Shown here piece by piece: positions 46,622 to 59,699 of a stretch of DNA of 64,000 nt (the stretch's first letter is position 1; each line of letters starts with the position of its first letter). Origin of the DNA: Pannonibacter sp. XCT-53. GTDB lineage: Bacteria; Pseudomonadota; Alphaproteobacteria; Rhizobiales; Stappiaceae. The position numbers and the translations under genes are program-made. The notes beneath the pieces are model-generated. The model worked only from the letters and a program-made list of their open reading frames with translations. It did not search any database and was not told the DNA's origin. Location: NCBI RefSeq assembly GCF_009915765.1, contig NZ_JAABLQ010000001.1, positions 310,001 through 374,000 on the forward strand, in the 5' to 3' direction.

Positions 46622-47206
46622 TTACTGGCAGAAGCGCTGCTCGCCGGCGTAGGTGGTGTAGGTGCCCGTCTGCGGGTTGAAGCTGCGGTACCGGGCGCGG
46701 CAGTAGTCGTACCAGGCCGGGCTCCAGGGCTGGTAGCCCACACCCTGGCCGCCGGCGACCTGACCGCCATGCACGATGATCGGATGATCATCGACGGGAA
46801 CGCTCGGTTCCGGGATCCGGCCCACGCCGCCATAGCCGCCACCGTAGACCGGGCTGCCATAGACCTGTCCGCCATAGCCGCCGCCATAGACCGGGGCGGG
46901 CGCCGGCGGGTAATAGGCCGGCGGCGGTGGGGCCGAGGTGCTGCTGTCGCTCATCGCGCCGAACAGGATCGCGCCGGCGGCAAGGCCGATGATGCCGGCA
47001 GCGATCGCCGCATCGGTGTTGTCGGACTTGCGCTTGCGGTCCGGATTGTAGGGGCGGTGACGGTAGTCGTCGTCCCAGTCGTTGCTCCAGCCGTGGCGGC
47101 CACCACGCTCACCCCAGCCGTCGCCGGCGAGAGCCGGGCCTGCAACCGGAACCAGCATGCTTGCGGTCAGGGCAAGGGCGACTGCACTGCGCTTGAAGCG
47201 GGTCAT
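46622..47206 (-). CDS. BA14K family secreted protein
   Basis: 194 residues. Signal peptide (FKRSAVALALTASMLVPVAGPALAG), a charged stretch with DRKRKSDNTD, one hydrophobic segment (AAIAAGIIGLAAGAILFGA), then a Pro/Tyr/Gly-rich region with VYGGGYGG-type repeats. It closes with a BA14K motif (WSPAWYDYCRARYRSFNPQTGTY..QRFC) at the C-terminus. Brucella BA14K is a surface lectin-like immunoreactive protein. The role here may be envelope-related. Two cysteines in the motif probably pair. Confidence 0.87.
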   Translation of the reverse strand: MTRFKRSAVALALTASMLVPVAGPALAGDGWGERGGRHGWSNDWDDDYRHRPYNPDRKRKSDNTDAAIAAGIIGLAAGAILFGAMSDSSTSAPPPPAYYPPAPAPVYGGGYGGQVYGSPVYGGGYGGVGRIPEPSVPVDDHPIIVHGGQVAGGQGVGYQPWSPAWYDYCRARYRSFNPQTGTYTTYAGEQRFCQ

Positions 47207-47408
47207 CTCTTGAACTCCGTGCTCGGAACGCTGTCCGTTCCTTCGATGGTGTCACTCTCGCACGCGGCCACTGAACGCATCCTGAGATCGCCGTTCATCT
47301 GCCGTTCATCTTTGCAGTCCTGTCCAAAAGAGGCCGGCGAGGCTGCATTCGGGACCGGAAGCCGGTAGACTGGCGGTGAGGGAGATCTGCATCTTACAGG
47401 AAGACAAG

Positions 47409-48188
47409 ATGGCTGAAACGCCAAAGAAGAAGGATGTGCTGCAGGACACCGACGATGCCGCCCGTCGTCAGGCCAAGGGGCTGATGCGCCTGGCCCGGCA
47501 CGGGGCGCTGGCGGTGCTGGAGCCGGAAACGGGTCACCCGATGTCCAGCCGGGTGGCCGTCGTGTGCGATCTCGACGGAACGCCGGTGATGCTGGCCTCA
47601 AGCCTGTCCGGCCACAGCGCCGGCCTTGCGGCCGACCCGCGCTGCTCGCTGCTGCTCGGCGAACCCGGCAAGGGCGATCCGCTGGCCCATCCCCGGATCA
47701 CGCTGCTGTGCCGCGCCCGGAAGCTGGAGCGGGAGACGGGCGAGCATGCGAGGCTGCGCCGGCGTTACCTCGCCCGCCATCCGAAGGCGGAGCTCTATGT
47801 CGACTTTCCCGACTTTGCCTTCTACCGCCTCGAGATTGAGCGGGCGAGCCTGAATGGCGGCTTCGGCAAGGCCTTCGCCCCGACGCGCGAGGATCTGGTG
47901 CTTCCGGAGGCAAGCTGGACCCGGCTGGAGTCCTTTGAGGCCGGCGCGGTCGCCCACATGAACGAGGATCACGCCGACGCGGTGAAGCTCTACGCGGAAG
48001 TGCTGTGCAAGGCGGGCGAGGGAAGCTGGCGTCTGGCCGGGCTTGATCCGGAAGGGCTCGACCTGCAGGCCGGTGACCAGTCGGCCCGGTTGTGGTTCGA
48101 CACGCCCCTCGAGCATCCGGGCGACCTGCGCGCAGCCCTCGTCGACCTTGCCGGCAAGGCGCGGGCAACACAGGTGACTTCGGGTTAG
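47409..48188 (+). CDS. HugZ-like pyridoxamine-oxidase-fold protein with DUF2470 domain
   Basis: 259 residues from the ATG at 47409. N-terminal split barrel (AKGLMRLARHGALAVLEPETGHPMSSRVAVVCDLDGTPVMLASSLSGHS; CSLLLGEPGKGDPLAHPRITL), then LNGGFGKAFAPTREDL, and a C-terminal DUF2470 domain (AVAHMNEDHADAVKLYAEVL). HugZ/HutZ proteins of this build bind and degrade haem in some bacteria; others bind flavin. The haem operon lies 33 kb away, so a link is only a hypothesis. Confidence 0.85.
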   Translation: MAETPKKKDVLQDTDDAARRQAKGLMRLARHGALAVLEPETGHPMSSRVAVVCDLDGTPVMLASSLSGHSAGLAADPRCSLLLGEPGKGDPLAHPRITLLCRARKLERETGEHARLRRRYLARHPKAELYVDFPDFAFYRLEIERASLNGGFGKAFAPTREDLVLPEASWTRLESFEAGAVAHMNEDHADAVKLYAEVLCKAGEGSWRLAGLDPEGLDLQAGDQSARLWFDTPLEHPGDLRAALVDLAGKARATQVTSG

Positions 48189-48200
48189 CCCGGCATCCTC

Positions 48201-48250
48201 CGTCATCCCGGATCAGCGGCTCGCTTGCGCTCGCCTTGTCCGGACTGACG
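48201..48250. repeat. Dispersed intergenic repeat, copy 3 (short)
   Basis: CGTCATCCCGG at the left and TTGTCCGGACTGACG at the right with GGCTCGCTTGCGCTCGCC between: the ends of the 5.6 kb and 20.3 kb elements without their middle. Confidence 0.7.
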
Positions 48251-48284
48251 GGAGAGATTGAACCAGCTGGTTGAAATGACAGTG

Positions 48285-48312
48285 CCGGGCCCGGTCCAGG
48301 GACCGGGCCCGG
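48285..48312. terminator. Strong hairpin between convergent genes
   Basis: A 13-bp perfect stem (CCGGGCCCGGTCC and complement) around two bases; no T-run. It lies 18 bp from the chemoreceptor stop, and a perfect AACCAGCTGGTT palindrome is at 48261-48272. Confidence 0.5.
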
Positions 48313-48330
48313 ATGGTGCTGCCTGGCGGT

Positions 48331-50088
48331 TCAGGCCGCGCGGATGTGCAGCAGGAAGTCGTCCAGTTCCCGGCGCAGGAGCTCCGACTGGCGCGTGAGA
48401 TCCTCGACCGTGGACAGGACCTGACGCGCGCCGGCACTCGAATCGACCGCACTCTCGCGCACCTGGACGATGGTCTGGGTCACCTCCTGGCTGCCATTGG
48501 CGATCTCGGCAACGTTGCGGGCAATCTCGGCGGTGACCGCGTTCTGTTCCTCGATGGCGGAGGCGATGGCGGTCATCTGCTCGTTGATGAGACCGATCGA
48601 CTGGACCATGTCGCCGATCGACCGTTCGGTCGCGACCGAGCCGGACTGCATTTCGCCGATCTGGCGGCTGATGTCGTCCGTGGCCTTGCCGGTCTGGTTG
48701 GCCAGGGCCTTGACCTCGGCGGCGACGACCGCGAAGCCCTTGCCGGCCTCCCCGGCGCGGGCAGCCTCGATGGTCGCGTTGAGCGCCAGCAGGTTGGTCT
48801 GGTCGGCGATGTCGTTGATGAGGCCGATGACCTCGTCGATGCGCTGGGCGGAGACGGCGAGGCCGCTGACCGTCGTGCTGGACTGGTCGGCCGTGGTCCG
48901 CGACTGCCCGGCCGACCGCAGGGCGAGGGTGACCTGCCGGCTGATCTCGCGGATCGAGGCGGCCAGTTCCTCGGATGCGCCGGCCACCGACTGGACGCCG
49001 GCCGTCGACTGTTCGGCAGCGGCGGCCACGGTGTTGGCCTGGCTCGAGGTGGTCTCGGCGTTGCGCGCCATCTGGTTGGCGGCGCGCTCGAGCTCGAGGA
49101 TCGCGTCCGAGATATGGTCGGCCACCTGCTTCACGCTGGCCTCCAGATTGTCGGCCAGCCGCAGCATCAGGGCGCGCTTCTCGGCCTCGATACGCTGCTC
49201 TTCCTCGCGCATGTGCTCCTGCAGCTCCCGCATCTCGATCAGTTTCTGGCGGAAGGTGGTGAAGGCGGTCGCAAGCTGTCCGATCTCGTCGCGGTTGCGC
49301 ACCCGGATCTCGACCGTGGTGTCGTCCTGCGCCAGCCGGTTGAGCCCATGGGTCACCGTGCGCAGCGGACGGCTGATGCCGTAGATCGCGAGGTAACTGG
49401 CAACCAGCAGGCCGAGGCCGATCGCAATGGCCGAGACCAGGACGAGCTTCACGAGCCCGTTCTGTTCATGCTGATAGGCGGCCGTGGCCGATGCTTCCGT
49501 GGCAGCGTTCAACTCGGACAGAAGATCGGTCAGCGCGGTGTCGAGCTTCTCCTGCTTGACTTCCAGCGTGGTGGCGACGGTGGATGCCTCCGCGATCCGG
49601 CCCTCGCGGATCAGGGCCTTCAGGCCTGCTGCCCCGTCGGCATAGGACTTGTGCTCGGCCTCGATGGCCTTGAGCTTGGCCAGGAAAGAGCCGAACAGCG
49701 CCCGCTCCTGCTCGTCCCGGGCCAGCCTCATGACCGCTTCTGCCCGGGCCTCAGCCAGCAGGATTTCTTCATCGACCTCCCGGTTCAGCTGGTCGAAGTT
49801 CTGGATGAAGGTCTCGGTGTTGCGGCCGTCAGCGGTGATCTGTCCGGCGCGGAAGATGCGCTCCAGCAGCACGGCCTGTTCGAGCTGGCGTGCCGTTACA
49901 GTTGAGACTGTTGCCGTCAACGGGATCTTCGCGTCCGCGATCCCTTGCAATTCCTTGCCGATCGACGCCATCTGGATCACGCCGACCGAGGCGACGGCGA
50001 TCATGGCTGTTGCGAGAAAAATGACGATGCCAAGGATCTTGGCCGATACAGAACGCAAGGCAGACGCGTGCTGACCTACATTGCTCAT
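48331..50088 (-). CDS. Methyl-accepting chemotaxis protein
   Basis: 585 residues from the ATG at 50088; earlier ATGs at 50124 and 50100 are possible. First membrane helix at about 18-40, periplasmic four-helix-type sensor (about 41-215; [18 protein letters not shown]), second helix ([26 protein letters not shown]), HAMP, then the signalling domain with the hairpin tip [38 protein letters not shown]. No C-terminal CheR-tethering pentapeptide is present (ends DFLLHIRAA). The ligand is unknown and no che genes are nearby. Confidence 0.95.
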   Translation of the reverse strand: MSNVGQHASALRSVSAKILGIVIFLATAMIAVASVGVIQMASIGKELQGIADAKIPLTATVSTVTARQLEQAVLLERIFRAGQITADGRNTETFIQNFDQLNREVDEEILLAEARAEAVMRLARDEQERALFGSFLAKLKAIEAEHKSYADGAAGLKALIREGRIAEASTVATTLEVKQEKLDTALTDLLSELNAATEASATAAYQHEQNGLVKLVLVSAIAIGLGLLVASYLAIYGISRPLRTVTHGLNRLAQDDTTVEIRVRNRDEIGQLATAFTTFRQKLIEMRELQEHMREEEQRIEAEKRALMLRLADNLEASVKQVADHISDAILELERAANQMARNAETTSSQANTVAAAAEQSTAGVQSVAGASEELAASIREISRQVTLALRSAGQSRTTADQSSTTVSGLAVSAQRIDEVIGLINDIADQTNLLALNATIEAARAGEAGKGFAVVAAEVKALANQTGKATDDISRQIGEMQSGSVATERSIGDMVQSIGLINEQMTAIASAIEEQNAVTAEIARNVAEIANGSQEVTQTIVQVRESAVDSSAGARQVLSTVEDLTRQSELLRRELDDFLLHIRAA

Positions 50089-50293
50089 GACTATCCCCAT
50101 TGCACGCAGGAGTCGCTTTTTCATCCTCATGCCTGTTCGGTAAGGATGTCTGGCTCCCGCTTTGCGTTGATGTGTCACATGGTGTCCGTCCTGAGCGAAT
50201 AGTCCGGTAAGTTAATTAATAAAATTGTATACAACCTGCCAGTGGCGAGACTGATTGAGAATTCTGCCTTAACGGCACCTTGCGCGAATTGCC

Positions 50294-50325
50294 AAAAAAA
50301 GGCCGGACGATTGCTCGCCCGGCCT
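50294..50325 (-). terminator. Intrinsic terminator on the minus strand
   Basis: AGGCCGG and CCGGCCT arms with an inner CGA/TCG stem, and seven T on the minus strand directly after. It ends the gene at 50347. Confidence 0.9.
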
Positions 50326-50346
50326 GTCAATTTTCACGAGGTCCGA

Positions 50347-50679
50347 TTACTTCCAGACCACGTCCTTGTTGCGGACGGTGATCAGGGAAATGTCGCAGTA
50401 ATCGATGTCGGCATCGATGTAGGTGCCATCGGTGAAGTCGATGCGGGTGCGGACGACGCAGGAGCCTTCGTCAGTGCCGAAGTCCATGTCGAAGGTCTCG
50501 CCCGGGGCGACATTCTCGGAGAGCCAGTTCTGGCTCCAGGCGCCGTTTTCCTGCGTGCGGAACGACGTCACATGCGATTCGGACTTGTTTTCCAGGTTGA
50601 ACACCCAGCTGCCTGCGGACGCAAAGCCTGCGCTGGCGATCAGCAGAGCGAGCGAGGCACCCATCGAAACGAACTTCAT
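50347..50679 (-). CDS. Small secreted protein of unknown function
   Basis: 110 residues with a signal peptide (MKFVSMGASLALLIASAGFASA) and a mature part of about 88 residues. It is strand-rich and acidic (DMDFGTDEGSCVVRTRIDFTDGTYIDADIDYCDIS), with two cysteines that probably form a disulphide. I recognise no family. The short exported beta protein lies next to a chemoreceptor and an LdtR-like regulator and has its own terminator. Confidence 0.75.
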   Translation of the reverse strand: MKFVSMGASLALLIASAGFASAGSWVFNLENKSESHVTSFRTQENGAWSQNWLSENVAPGETFDMDFGTDEGSCVVRTRIDFTDGTYIDADIDYCDISLITVRNKDVVWK

Positions 50680-50767
50680 TTAAGTCTCCCAATTGCGACA
50701 TGTCGCAAAGACATCCGCGGGCTGCGGATGTCATTGGTCTAGCAGAAAATGCTTATGAAACTGTGAT

Positions 50768-51343
50768 CTACATCGCAGCTGCGGCGCGTGCGGCCTGTTC
50801 ATAGTTGCCCGAGATGGTGCGCAGCGCAGCAGCGAGGCGGGACAGTTCCTGCTCGTCCAGTCCGATCGACTTGACCGGTTGTACCAAAAGCGCTTCACGC
50901 AGCCTGCGATACTCAAGACAGGCGCGTTCACCTTCCCTTGTTATGGAAGCCGTCTTTTCCTTGCCGCGCCTGCCCGAGACGATCAGGCCCGCCTGTTCCA
51001 GCTTCTTCAGGGCATAGGTCACCGTGTGCGTGTCCTCGATGTTCAGCACCAGGCACACATCGGCCAGCGTCTTCTCGCGGCCGCGGTGATTGACCTGATG
51101 CAGCACCTGCACTTCCAGCGGGCTCATGGCCGGAACACCGGCAGCCGCCATGCAGCGCACCATCCAGCGCTGGTAGGCGTTGACCATCATGGTGACGGCA
51201 AACTCGATCTCGGACAGGGCCGGCATCGCGCCCGAGGCAAGGTGCGAGGCCGATACGATCGGGCCGATCGGCGGCAGGTCGGGCTTGTCGTCATCCTGGG
51301 TCATCGCGGCTCCGTCCGGGTCCAGAGGGGGAAGAGACTGCAT
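50768..51343 (-). CDS. LdtR-like MarR-type winged-helix regulator (COG5631)
   Basis: 191 residues from the ATG at 51343; a TTG at 51373 would place the operator inside the gene. The winged-helix core is SPLEVQVLHQVNHRGREKTLADVCLVLNIEDTHTVTYALKKLEQAGLI, with the wing GRRGKEKTASITREGERACLEYRRLRE. This matches the alphaproteobacterial LdtR group, known in Liberibacter as a regulator of an L,D-transpeptidase and stress tolerance. An inverted repeat directly in front of the gene suggests autoregulation. It is divergent from the hydantoinase gene, 122 bp apart. Confidence 0.85.
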   Translation of the reverse strand: MQSLPPLDPDGAAMTQDDDKPDLPPIGPIVSASHLASGAMPALSEIEFAVTMMVNAYQRWMVRCMAAAGVPAMSPLEVQVLHQVNHRGREKTLADVCLVLNIEDTHTVTYALKKLEQAGLIVSGRRGKEKTASITREGERACLEYRRLREALLVQPVKSIGLDEQELSRLAAALRTISGNYEQAARAAAAM

Positions 51344-51352
51344 GATGGCATC

Positions 51353-51373
51353 TTGTCGATATTTTATCGACAA
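51353..51373. promoter_or_regulatory. Inverted-repeat operator in front of the LdtR-like gene
   Basis: TTGTCGAT-ATTTT-ATCGACAA: perfect 8-bp arms, nine bases from the regulator start and 93 bp from the divergent hydantoinase gene. A TTGTCG half-site (51381-51386) follows on the right. Confidence 0.75.
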
Positions 51374-51465
51374 ATTCTTTTTGTCGCGCTAGGCTCCCCT
51401 CACAAGTCCGGCTGCGGGCGACAGAAGCCGCGCCGGAACACCGGTTTTGCATTTGGGAGGATGGC

Positions 51466-55077
<3,612 letters not shown>

Positions 55078-55171
55078 GGCCCGGCCGCGCGGCCGGCGAG
55101 ACAGCAAGGACGGCGGTGCCGGGGCTCTCGCGGGCCCCGGTCCACGCGTCTGCGGGCGGGCTGGCCCGGCC

Positions 55172-56344
55172 TCAGAGCAAGGCGGCGATGCCCGCGGTCT
55201 CGACCTGGGTGGCCGCCGCAAGCGCGGTCGTGCGCATGCCGGGCAGCAGGCCCGGGCCGCTGCGTAGCCGCTGGCCGAGCCCGGCAACCTGGCGACGCAG
55301 GTCGCAGGCGTAGAGATGCAGGCGACCGACCACGGTGCGCGCACGGACGATCTCGCCGGCCGGAACCGCATGCGCGCCGAATTTTTCCTTGTAGGACTGG
55401 TCGCCAGCGCCGAAGTTCAGATGCGTGAAGCCACGGTCGCGGGCCCAGTCCTGGATCTTCATGATCAGCACCATGCCTGGCGACAGGCGGCGCCATTCCG
55501 GCCCCGAGATCCCGAGCAGGGTGCCGTTGAGACAGGTCTTGCCGCCGATCAGGGCGGCCCCGGCGACGATGTCGCCGCCCGCATCGGCCAGCACCAGGAC
55601 ATGCAGCCGGTTGACCGCATCCGGACGCCGCACCAGCGCGCGGTAGAGCGCAGAGGCGGCCGTCGCGTCGGGCTGGGCCATGCCACGGGCGGCGAAGCTC
55701 TCGGCCCGGAGCCTGAGCAGCGTGTCGATGGCCGCAAGCCGGGGCTCTGCCCCCTCGACTTCCCGGAACGTGTAGCCCTTCTGCTCCAGCTTGCGGTACT
55801 TGCCCTCATATTCCTTGTAGGCCGAGCGCGACGGTCGCCGGTCCGGGGCGCTGTCGGGCAGGTACATGCTGTACTGGGCAGCCTGCTGGCGTGCCCGCGA
55901 CACCTGGTCGAACAGGGGATTGGGCTGGCCGTTCACCGTGGCGGTGACATTGGGCAGGCGGATGTAGTCGCCGTCGTGGATCTGCGACAGGAGCCGCTCC
56001 AGCGACTGGCTGCGCGTCGCTGGCGGGAGCGCAAGGAAACGCTCGCTCAAAACGGGTGCCGTGATGTCGCAGTAGCTGCTGCCTGGCGCCTGGATGCGGC
56101 GAACGCCATAGCTGCGCGTCTGCATCACGGGCAAGGCGACAAGTATTTCGAGCGTCTGCGGATCACGCAGGGTGTGGACGATGATCTTGTGTCCCGCATC
56201 AGGAGGTGATGCTTCAAGAAAAGCCGAGAGGAACCAGGCGGACTGAAAGGGCGAGACAGGTGCAAATGTCGGGTTCTGCATGAAGAATGCAGCAACTTCG
56301 TCAGCATTGACCAATTCATGACGTTGAGCAGACAACGGAAACAT
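55172..56344 (-). CDS. CelD/BcsL-like GNAT acetyltransferase
   Basis: 390 residues from the ATG at 56344 (a TTG at 56359 is the alternative). No signal peptide or membrane helix. The C-terminal half is a FemAB/CelD-type GNAT domain: AAIDTLLRLRAESFAARGMAQ, VNRLHVLVLADAGGDIVAGAALI and the signature WARDRGFTHLNFGAGDQSYKEKFGA. Relatives occur in polysaccharide gene clusters and may acylate exopolysaccharide or cellulose precursors, but none of those genes is near. A CtrA-type TTAA-N7-TTAA site lies 25 bp upstream. Confidence 0.8.
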   Translation of the reverse strand: MFPLSAQRHELVNADEVAAFFMQNPTFAPVSPFQSAWFLSAFLEASPPDAGHKIIVHTLRDPQTLEILVALPVMQTRSYGVRRIQAPGSSYCDITAPVLSERFLALPPATRSQSLERLLSQIHDGDYIRLPNVTATVNGQPNPLFDQVSRARQQAAQYSMYLPDSAPDRRPSRSAYKEYEGKYRKLEQKGYTFREVEGAEPRLAAIDTLLRLRAESFAARGMAQPDATAASALYRALVRRPDAVNRLHVLVLADAGGDIVAGAALIGGKTCLNGTLLGISGPEWRRLSPGMVLIMKIQDWARDRGFTHLNFGAGDQSYKEKFGAHAVPAGEIVRARTVVGRLHLYACDLRRQVAGLGQRLRSGPGLLPGMRTTALAAATQVETAGIAALL

Positions 56345-56368
56345 GGCAATCCCGACCAAGAGTTCAGA

Positions 56369-56383
56369 TTAATAATATGTTAA
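56369..56383. promoter_or_regulatory. Candidate CtrA box, TTAA-N7-TTAA
   Basis: TTAATAATATGTTAA, 25 bp in front of the CelD-like gene, in a strongly AT-rich island (56369-56440). It matches the CtrA core without the final C; position would fit repression or activation of the minus-strand gene. Confidence 0.5.
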
Positions 56384-56681
56384 TAATCCCTCCGTTTTGA
56401 GTCAATTAGCGGTTGTTTTTCTTTTCCGTATCGTTAACGGCTGTTGCTCACTGTTTCCGGTTCGGCCTGGTCCCTGGCCTGCGACAGGGCGGGCCGTGGT
56501 GACGTCAGACTGTCATAAATGTGACGTTGTGCCGGATTAGACAGCAGCTTCCGAAGCGTCATGCGGCCGCCGCCCGCCGCAGGCCAGACCGGCCCGCTGC
56601 GACCGCCGTCGCGGGGACGAGGTCCGGGCCGGGGCGCCAGACAGACCGGATGCGAAGTCTGGTGCCTTGCCGCGTCTCTTG
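56384..56681. other. Spacer before the arsC array
   Basis: AT-rich at the left, GC-rich at the right; no supported coding sequence. It leads into the 13-bp array at 56682. Confidence 0.5.
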
Positions 56682-56759
56682 CCGGAGTTCTGGGCCGGAG
56701 TTCTGGGCCGGAGTTTTGGGCCAGAGTTTTGGGCCGGAGTTCTTGGCCAGAGTTTTGGG
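56682..56759. repeat. Six 13-bp tandem units upstream of arsC
   Basis: CCGGAGTTCTGGG, six full copies with changes at three positions, ending 45 bp before the ArsC start. The period is not a multiple of three. Confidence 0.88.
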
Positions 56760-56804
56760 CCGGGGACCAGACCGCGTGACAGACCGAACCACAGGGGAAG
56801 CAGC

Positions 56805-57215
56805 ATGATCACGATCTACCACAACCCGGAATGCGGCACCTCGCGCAACACGCTGGCCATGATCCGTCAGTCGGGTGAAGAGCCGGTGGTGATCGAGTAC
56901 CTGAAGACGCCGCCGTCGCGGGCGGAGCTCGAGGATCTGGTCCGCCGCTCCGGGCTGAGCCTGCGCGAGGTGATCCGCGAGAAGGGCACGCCCTACGCCG
57001 AGCTGGGGCTCGACAATCCGGACCTGACCGACGACCAGCTGCTCGACGCCATGCTGGCGCATCCGATCCTGATCAACCGTCCGCTCGTGGTCACGGAGAA
57101 GGGCGTGCGCCTGTGCCGTCCGTCCGAGGTGGTGCTGGACATCCTCCCCAATCCCGCCATCGGCCGTTTCGTCAAGGAAGACGGCGAAGTGGTCGAGGCT
57201 CCGGCGGCCTCCTGA
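56805..57215 (+). CDS. arsC: Glutaredoxin-linked arsenate reductase
   Basis: 136 residues from the ATG at 56805 with AGGGGAAG ahead. IYHNPECGTSRNTL holds the catalytic C10, and R58, R92 and R105 match R60, R94 and R107 of E. coli plasmid ArsC; the family insert GTPYAELGLDNPDLTDDQLLDAM follows. The enzyme reduces arsenate with glutathione and glutaredoxin. No arsB or arsR is adjacent, so this may be a housekeeping orphan. It converges on the GGDEF-EAL gene with a 43-bp gap. Confidence 0.92.
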   Translation: MITIYHNPECGTSRNTLAMIRQSGEEPVVIEYLKTPPSRAELEDLVRRSGLSLREVIREKGTPYAELGLDNPDLTDDQLLDAMLAHPILINRPLVVTEKGVRLCRPSEVVLDILPNPAIGRFVKEDGEVVEAPAAS

Positions 57216-57258
57216 GGCGCGGATCCCGCCGGCCTGCGGCCGGCGGACGACCCGGCGG

Positions 57259-59514
57259 CTACTGGGCCGCCGCCCGTGCGGCCATGGCATCTTCGGGCAT
57301 GGCCGGCAGGGGCTGGAGCAAGGCGTCATTCGTGCCGCCGGAGGCCGCCTTGCCATCCGGGCCGGAGGCATCGAGGGTCCATTCGCGCACGTCGTCGTCC
57401 GCGACCGCAGCGGTCTGATCCGCTGCGTCGGGATGCGGCCGGGACAGCGGCGCCTCGGCAGCGGACATGGTCGAGATGCCCTGCCGCACGGCACCCGGGC
57501 GGCCGAACAGGTAGCCCTGCACCAGATCGCAGCCGGCTGCACGCAGCAACGTCACCTGCTCCTGGCTCTCGACGCCCTCCGCGGTGATCTGGACATTCAG
57601 CGACCGGCCGAGGCCGATGATCGAGGTGACGATGGCGTCGGTCCCGATGTCGCGGCCAAGCGTGCGGATGAAGCTGCGGTCGATCTTGATCTTGTCGAAG
57701 GGGAAGCGGCTCAGGTAGCTCAGCGAGGAGTAGCCGGTGCCGAAGTCGTCCATGGCGATGGTGACGCCGAGGGCGTGGATATCCTCCAGCGTCTCGACGA
57801 CCGCATCCGTGTCGGCAATCAGCAGGCTTTCGGTGATCTCGATCTCCAGCCGGCGGGGATCCAGTCCGGACTCGGCAATCGCCTTGGCCACCTTCTTCTG
57901 GGTCTCTCCGGCCCGGAACTGGGCCGGCGAGAAGTTGACCGCGACGCGCAGGCTCTTGTCCTCCCAGGTTGCCGCCTCCTGGCAGGCGCGGCGCAGGACC
58001 CAGTCGCCGATGTCCTCGATGAGGCCCGTGTCCTCGGCCACCGAGATGAAGACATCCGGCGAAATGGTGCCCTTGGTCGGATGCTCCCAGCGGATCAGGG
58101 CCTCGTAGCCCTTCAGCCGGTTGTCGTGCAGGGAGAACTGCGGCTGGTAGACCAGCTCGAACTGGTCGAACTTGAGCGCCTTGACGAGCCCGGCCTCGAT
58201 TTCCTTGCGCTTCTGCGCCTCGGCATCCATCTCCGACGTGTACCACACGAAGGTCGAGCGGCCGGAGTGCTTGGCGCGGTAGAGCGCCAGATCGGCGCAA
58301 TGCAGCAGACGCGAGGAGCGCCAGCTGCCGTCGTTGGCGCGGGCAAGCCCCATCGACAGCGAGATCTGGATCTCGATGCCGTCGATCACGCAGGGCGCCT
58401 TGGTGGCGGCGATCATGTCGCTGGCCATCTTGGTCATGCGCGCCACGTCGGAGTGGCTCGTCACCATGACGGCGAACTCGTCGCCGGACAGGCGGGCAAC
58501 CAGATGCTCGCCGAAGACGGAGCGCAGCCGGTCGGCAATCACCTGCAGGAAGATGTCGCCGGTGCCGTGGCCGTAGGTGTCGTTGATCGCCTTGAACTTG
58601 TCCACGTCGATCAGGATCACGGCGAGGTTGCTCGCCTTGGCATGGGCCAGCCGCAGGGCCTCGTTCAGCTTGGCGCTGAAGACGGCGCGGTTCGGCAGGC
58701 CGGTCAGCGGATCATGGTGGGCGAGGAACTCGATGTTGCGGTTGGTGCGCACCACGTCGCGGAAGCGGACCCAGAGAACGAAGGCCGAAATGGAGAGCGA
58801 GAAGATGCACAGGGCGACGATCAGCGCGGTGACGATCATCAGCACCCGGTTGACCGAGCCGATGACCTGGCCGATGTCGACCAGCATCAGGCTGGCGCCA
58901 TAGAGCTGGCCTTCCCGGCGCATCGGCGTGCCGATCAGGGCAAGCGGCTCGACGCCGCCCCACCAGGTGCGGTACAGGGTGGCCTGCGGCGCGCTGCTGT
59001 CGTGCAGCAACGCGAGGAACCGGGTGACCTCGTCGGCGGTAACCTGGGCGGCGAAGAAGCGCTCGGGAAGCCCGGCGGTCAGGCGCTGCGCCTGCTCGAG
59101 CGACCAGCCGGTCGCGGAGGGAAAGACCACGGCGCTGGCTGCATGAACCGCATCGGAGCCCAGCTCGCGGCGGGCCTGGTCGGCCAGACGCTGGATGTAG
59201 GCGGGCGTATCGCCCAGCACGGGCTTGGCGGCCTCCTCGGCCGGCTTCAGCTCGAACGTGTCGGTCAGGGTCGTCAGGCGCAGGCCCTCGGTGGAGATGC
59301 GCGGGGCGTTGTCCTGCGCAGCGCCGGCGGGCGTGCGTCCGTGCAGGCTGACGGCCACCTGGCTCCAGCCGCTGATCGCGCTCTCGAGACTGTGGACAAG
59401 CAGCCAGCGGGTCATCAGCCGGTTGCTGGCGAAGACACTGGCGGCCAGCAAGGCGATGAGCACCAGAATGGCGCCGACCGTAGCCAGGTTGCGGCGTCGC
59501 GAAAGCGGGGTCAT
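57259..59514 (-). CDS. Membrane GGDEF-EAL cyclic-di-GMP protein with periplasmic sensor
   Basis: 751 residues from the ATG at 59514 (a TTG at 59538 is the alternative). Helix 1 (NLATVGAILVLIALLAASVFASN), a periplasmic sensor (about 35-225) and helix 2 (VNRVLMIVTALIVALCIFSLSISAFVLW). The GGDEF domain has SGDEF rather than GGDEF at about 342, with DVDKFKAINDTYGHGTGD before it. The EAL domain has YEALIRW at about 470, FSPAQF, EITESLL, DDFGTGYSSLSYL, KIDRSF and AEGVESQEQ. Breakdown of c-di-GMP looks intact; synthesis is less certain. The C-terminal 70 residues are a low-complexity tail. Confidence 0.93.
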   Translation of the reverse strand: MTPLSRRRNLATVGAILVLIALLAASVFASNRLMTRWLLVHSLESAISGWSQVAVSLHGRTPAGAAQDNAPRISTEGLRLTTLTDTFELKPAEEAAKPVLGDTPAYIQRLADQARRELGSDAVHAASAVVFPSATGWSLEQAQRLTAGLPERFFAAQVTADEVTRFLALLHDSSAPQATLYRTWWGGVEPLALIGTPMRREGQLYGASLMLVDIGQVIGSVNRVLMIVTALIVALCIFSLSISAFVLWVRFRDVVRTNRNIEFLAHHDPLTGLPNRAVFSAKLNEALRLAHAKASNLAVILIDVDKFKAINDTYGHGTGDIFLQVIADRLRSVFGEHLVARLSGDEFAVMVTSHSDVARMTKMASDMIAATKAPCVIDGIEIQISLSMGLARANDGSWRSSRLLHCADLALYRAKHSGRSTFVWYTSEMDAEAQKRKEIEAGLVKALKFDQFELVYQPQFSLHDNRLKGYEALIRWEHPTKGTISPDVFISVAEDTGLIEDIGDWVLRRACQEAATWEDKSLRVAVNFSPAQFRAGETQKKVAKAIAESGLDPRRLEIEITESLLIADTDAVVETLEDIHALGVTIAMDDFGTGYSSLSYLSRFPFDKIKIDRSFIRTLGRDIGTDAIVTSIIGLGRSLNVQITAEGVESQEQVTLLRAAGCDLVQGYLFGRPGAVRQGISTMSAAEAPLSRPHPDAADQTAAVADDDVREWTLDASGPDGKAASGGTNDALLQPLPAMPEDAMAARAAAQ

Positions 59515-59699
59515 TGTCCGGAAAATGCCTTTTTCCAATCCCTGAGTGCTGCCAGTCTAGCGATCAGAGGTTTCGGTCAGGTTTATGGGCCCTCCGTAAG
59601 ATGTGCGAGGGGCTTGCACTCCAAGGGCCGGTGCCTGTACTGCGAGGAAGATCGGTCCTGCCGGTCCACGGGGCGCGGCAGAGGTCAGGGAGCGGGCAG

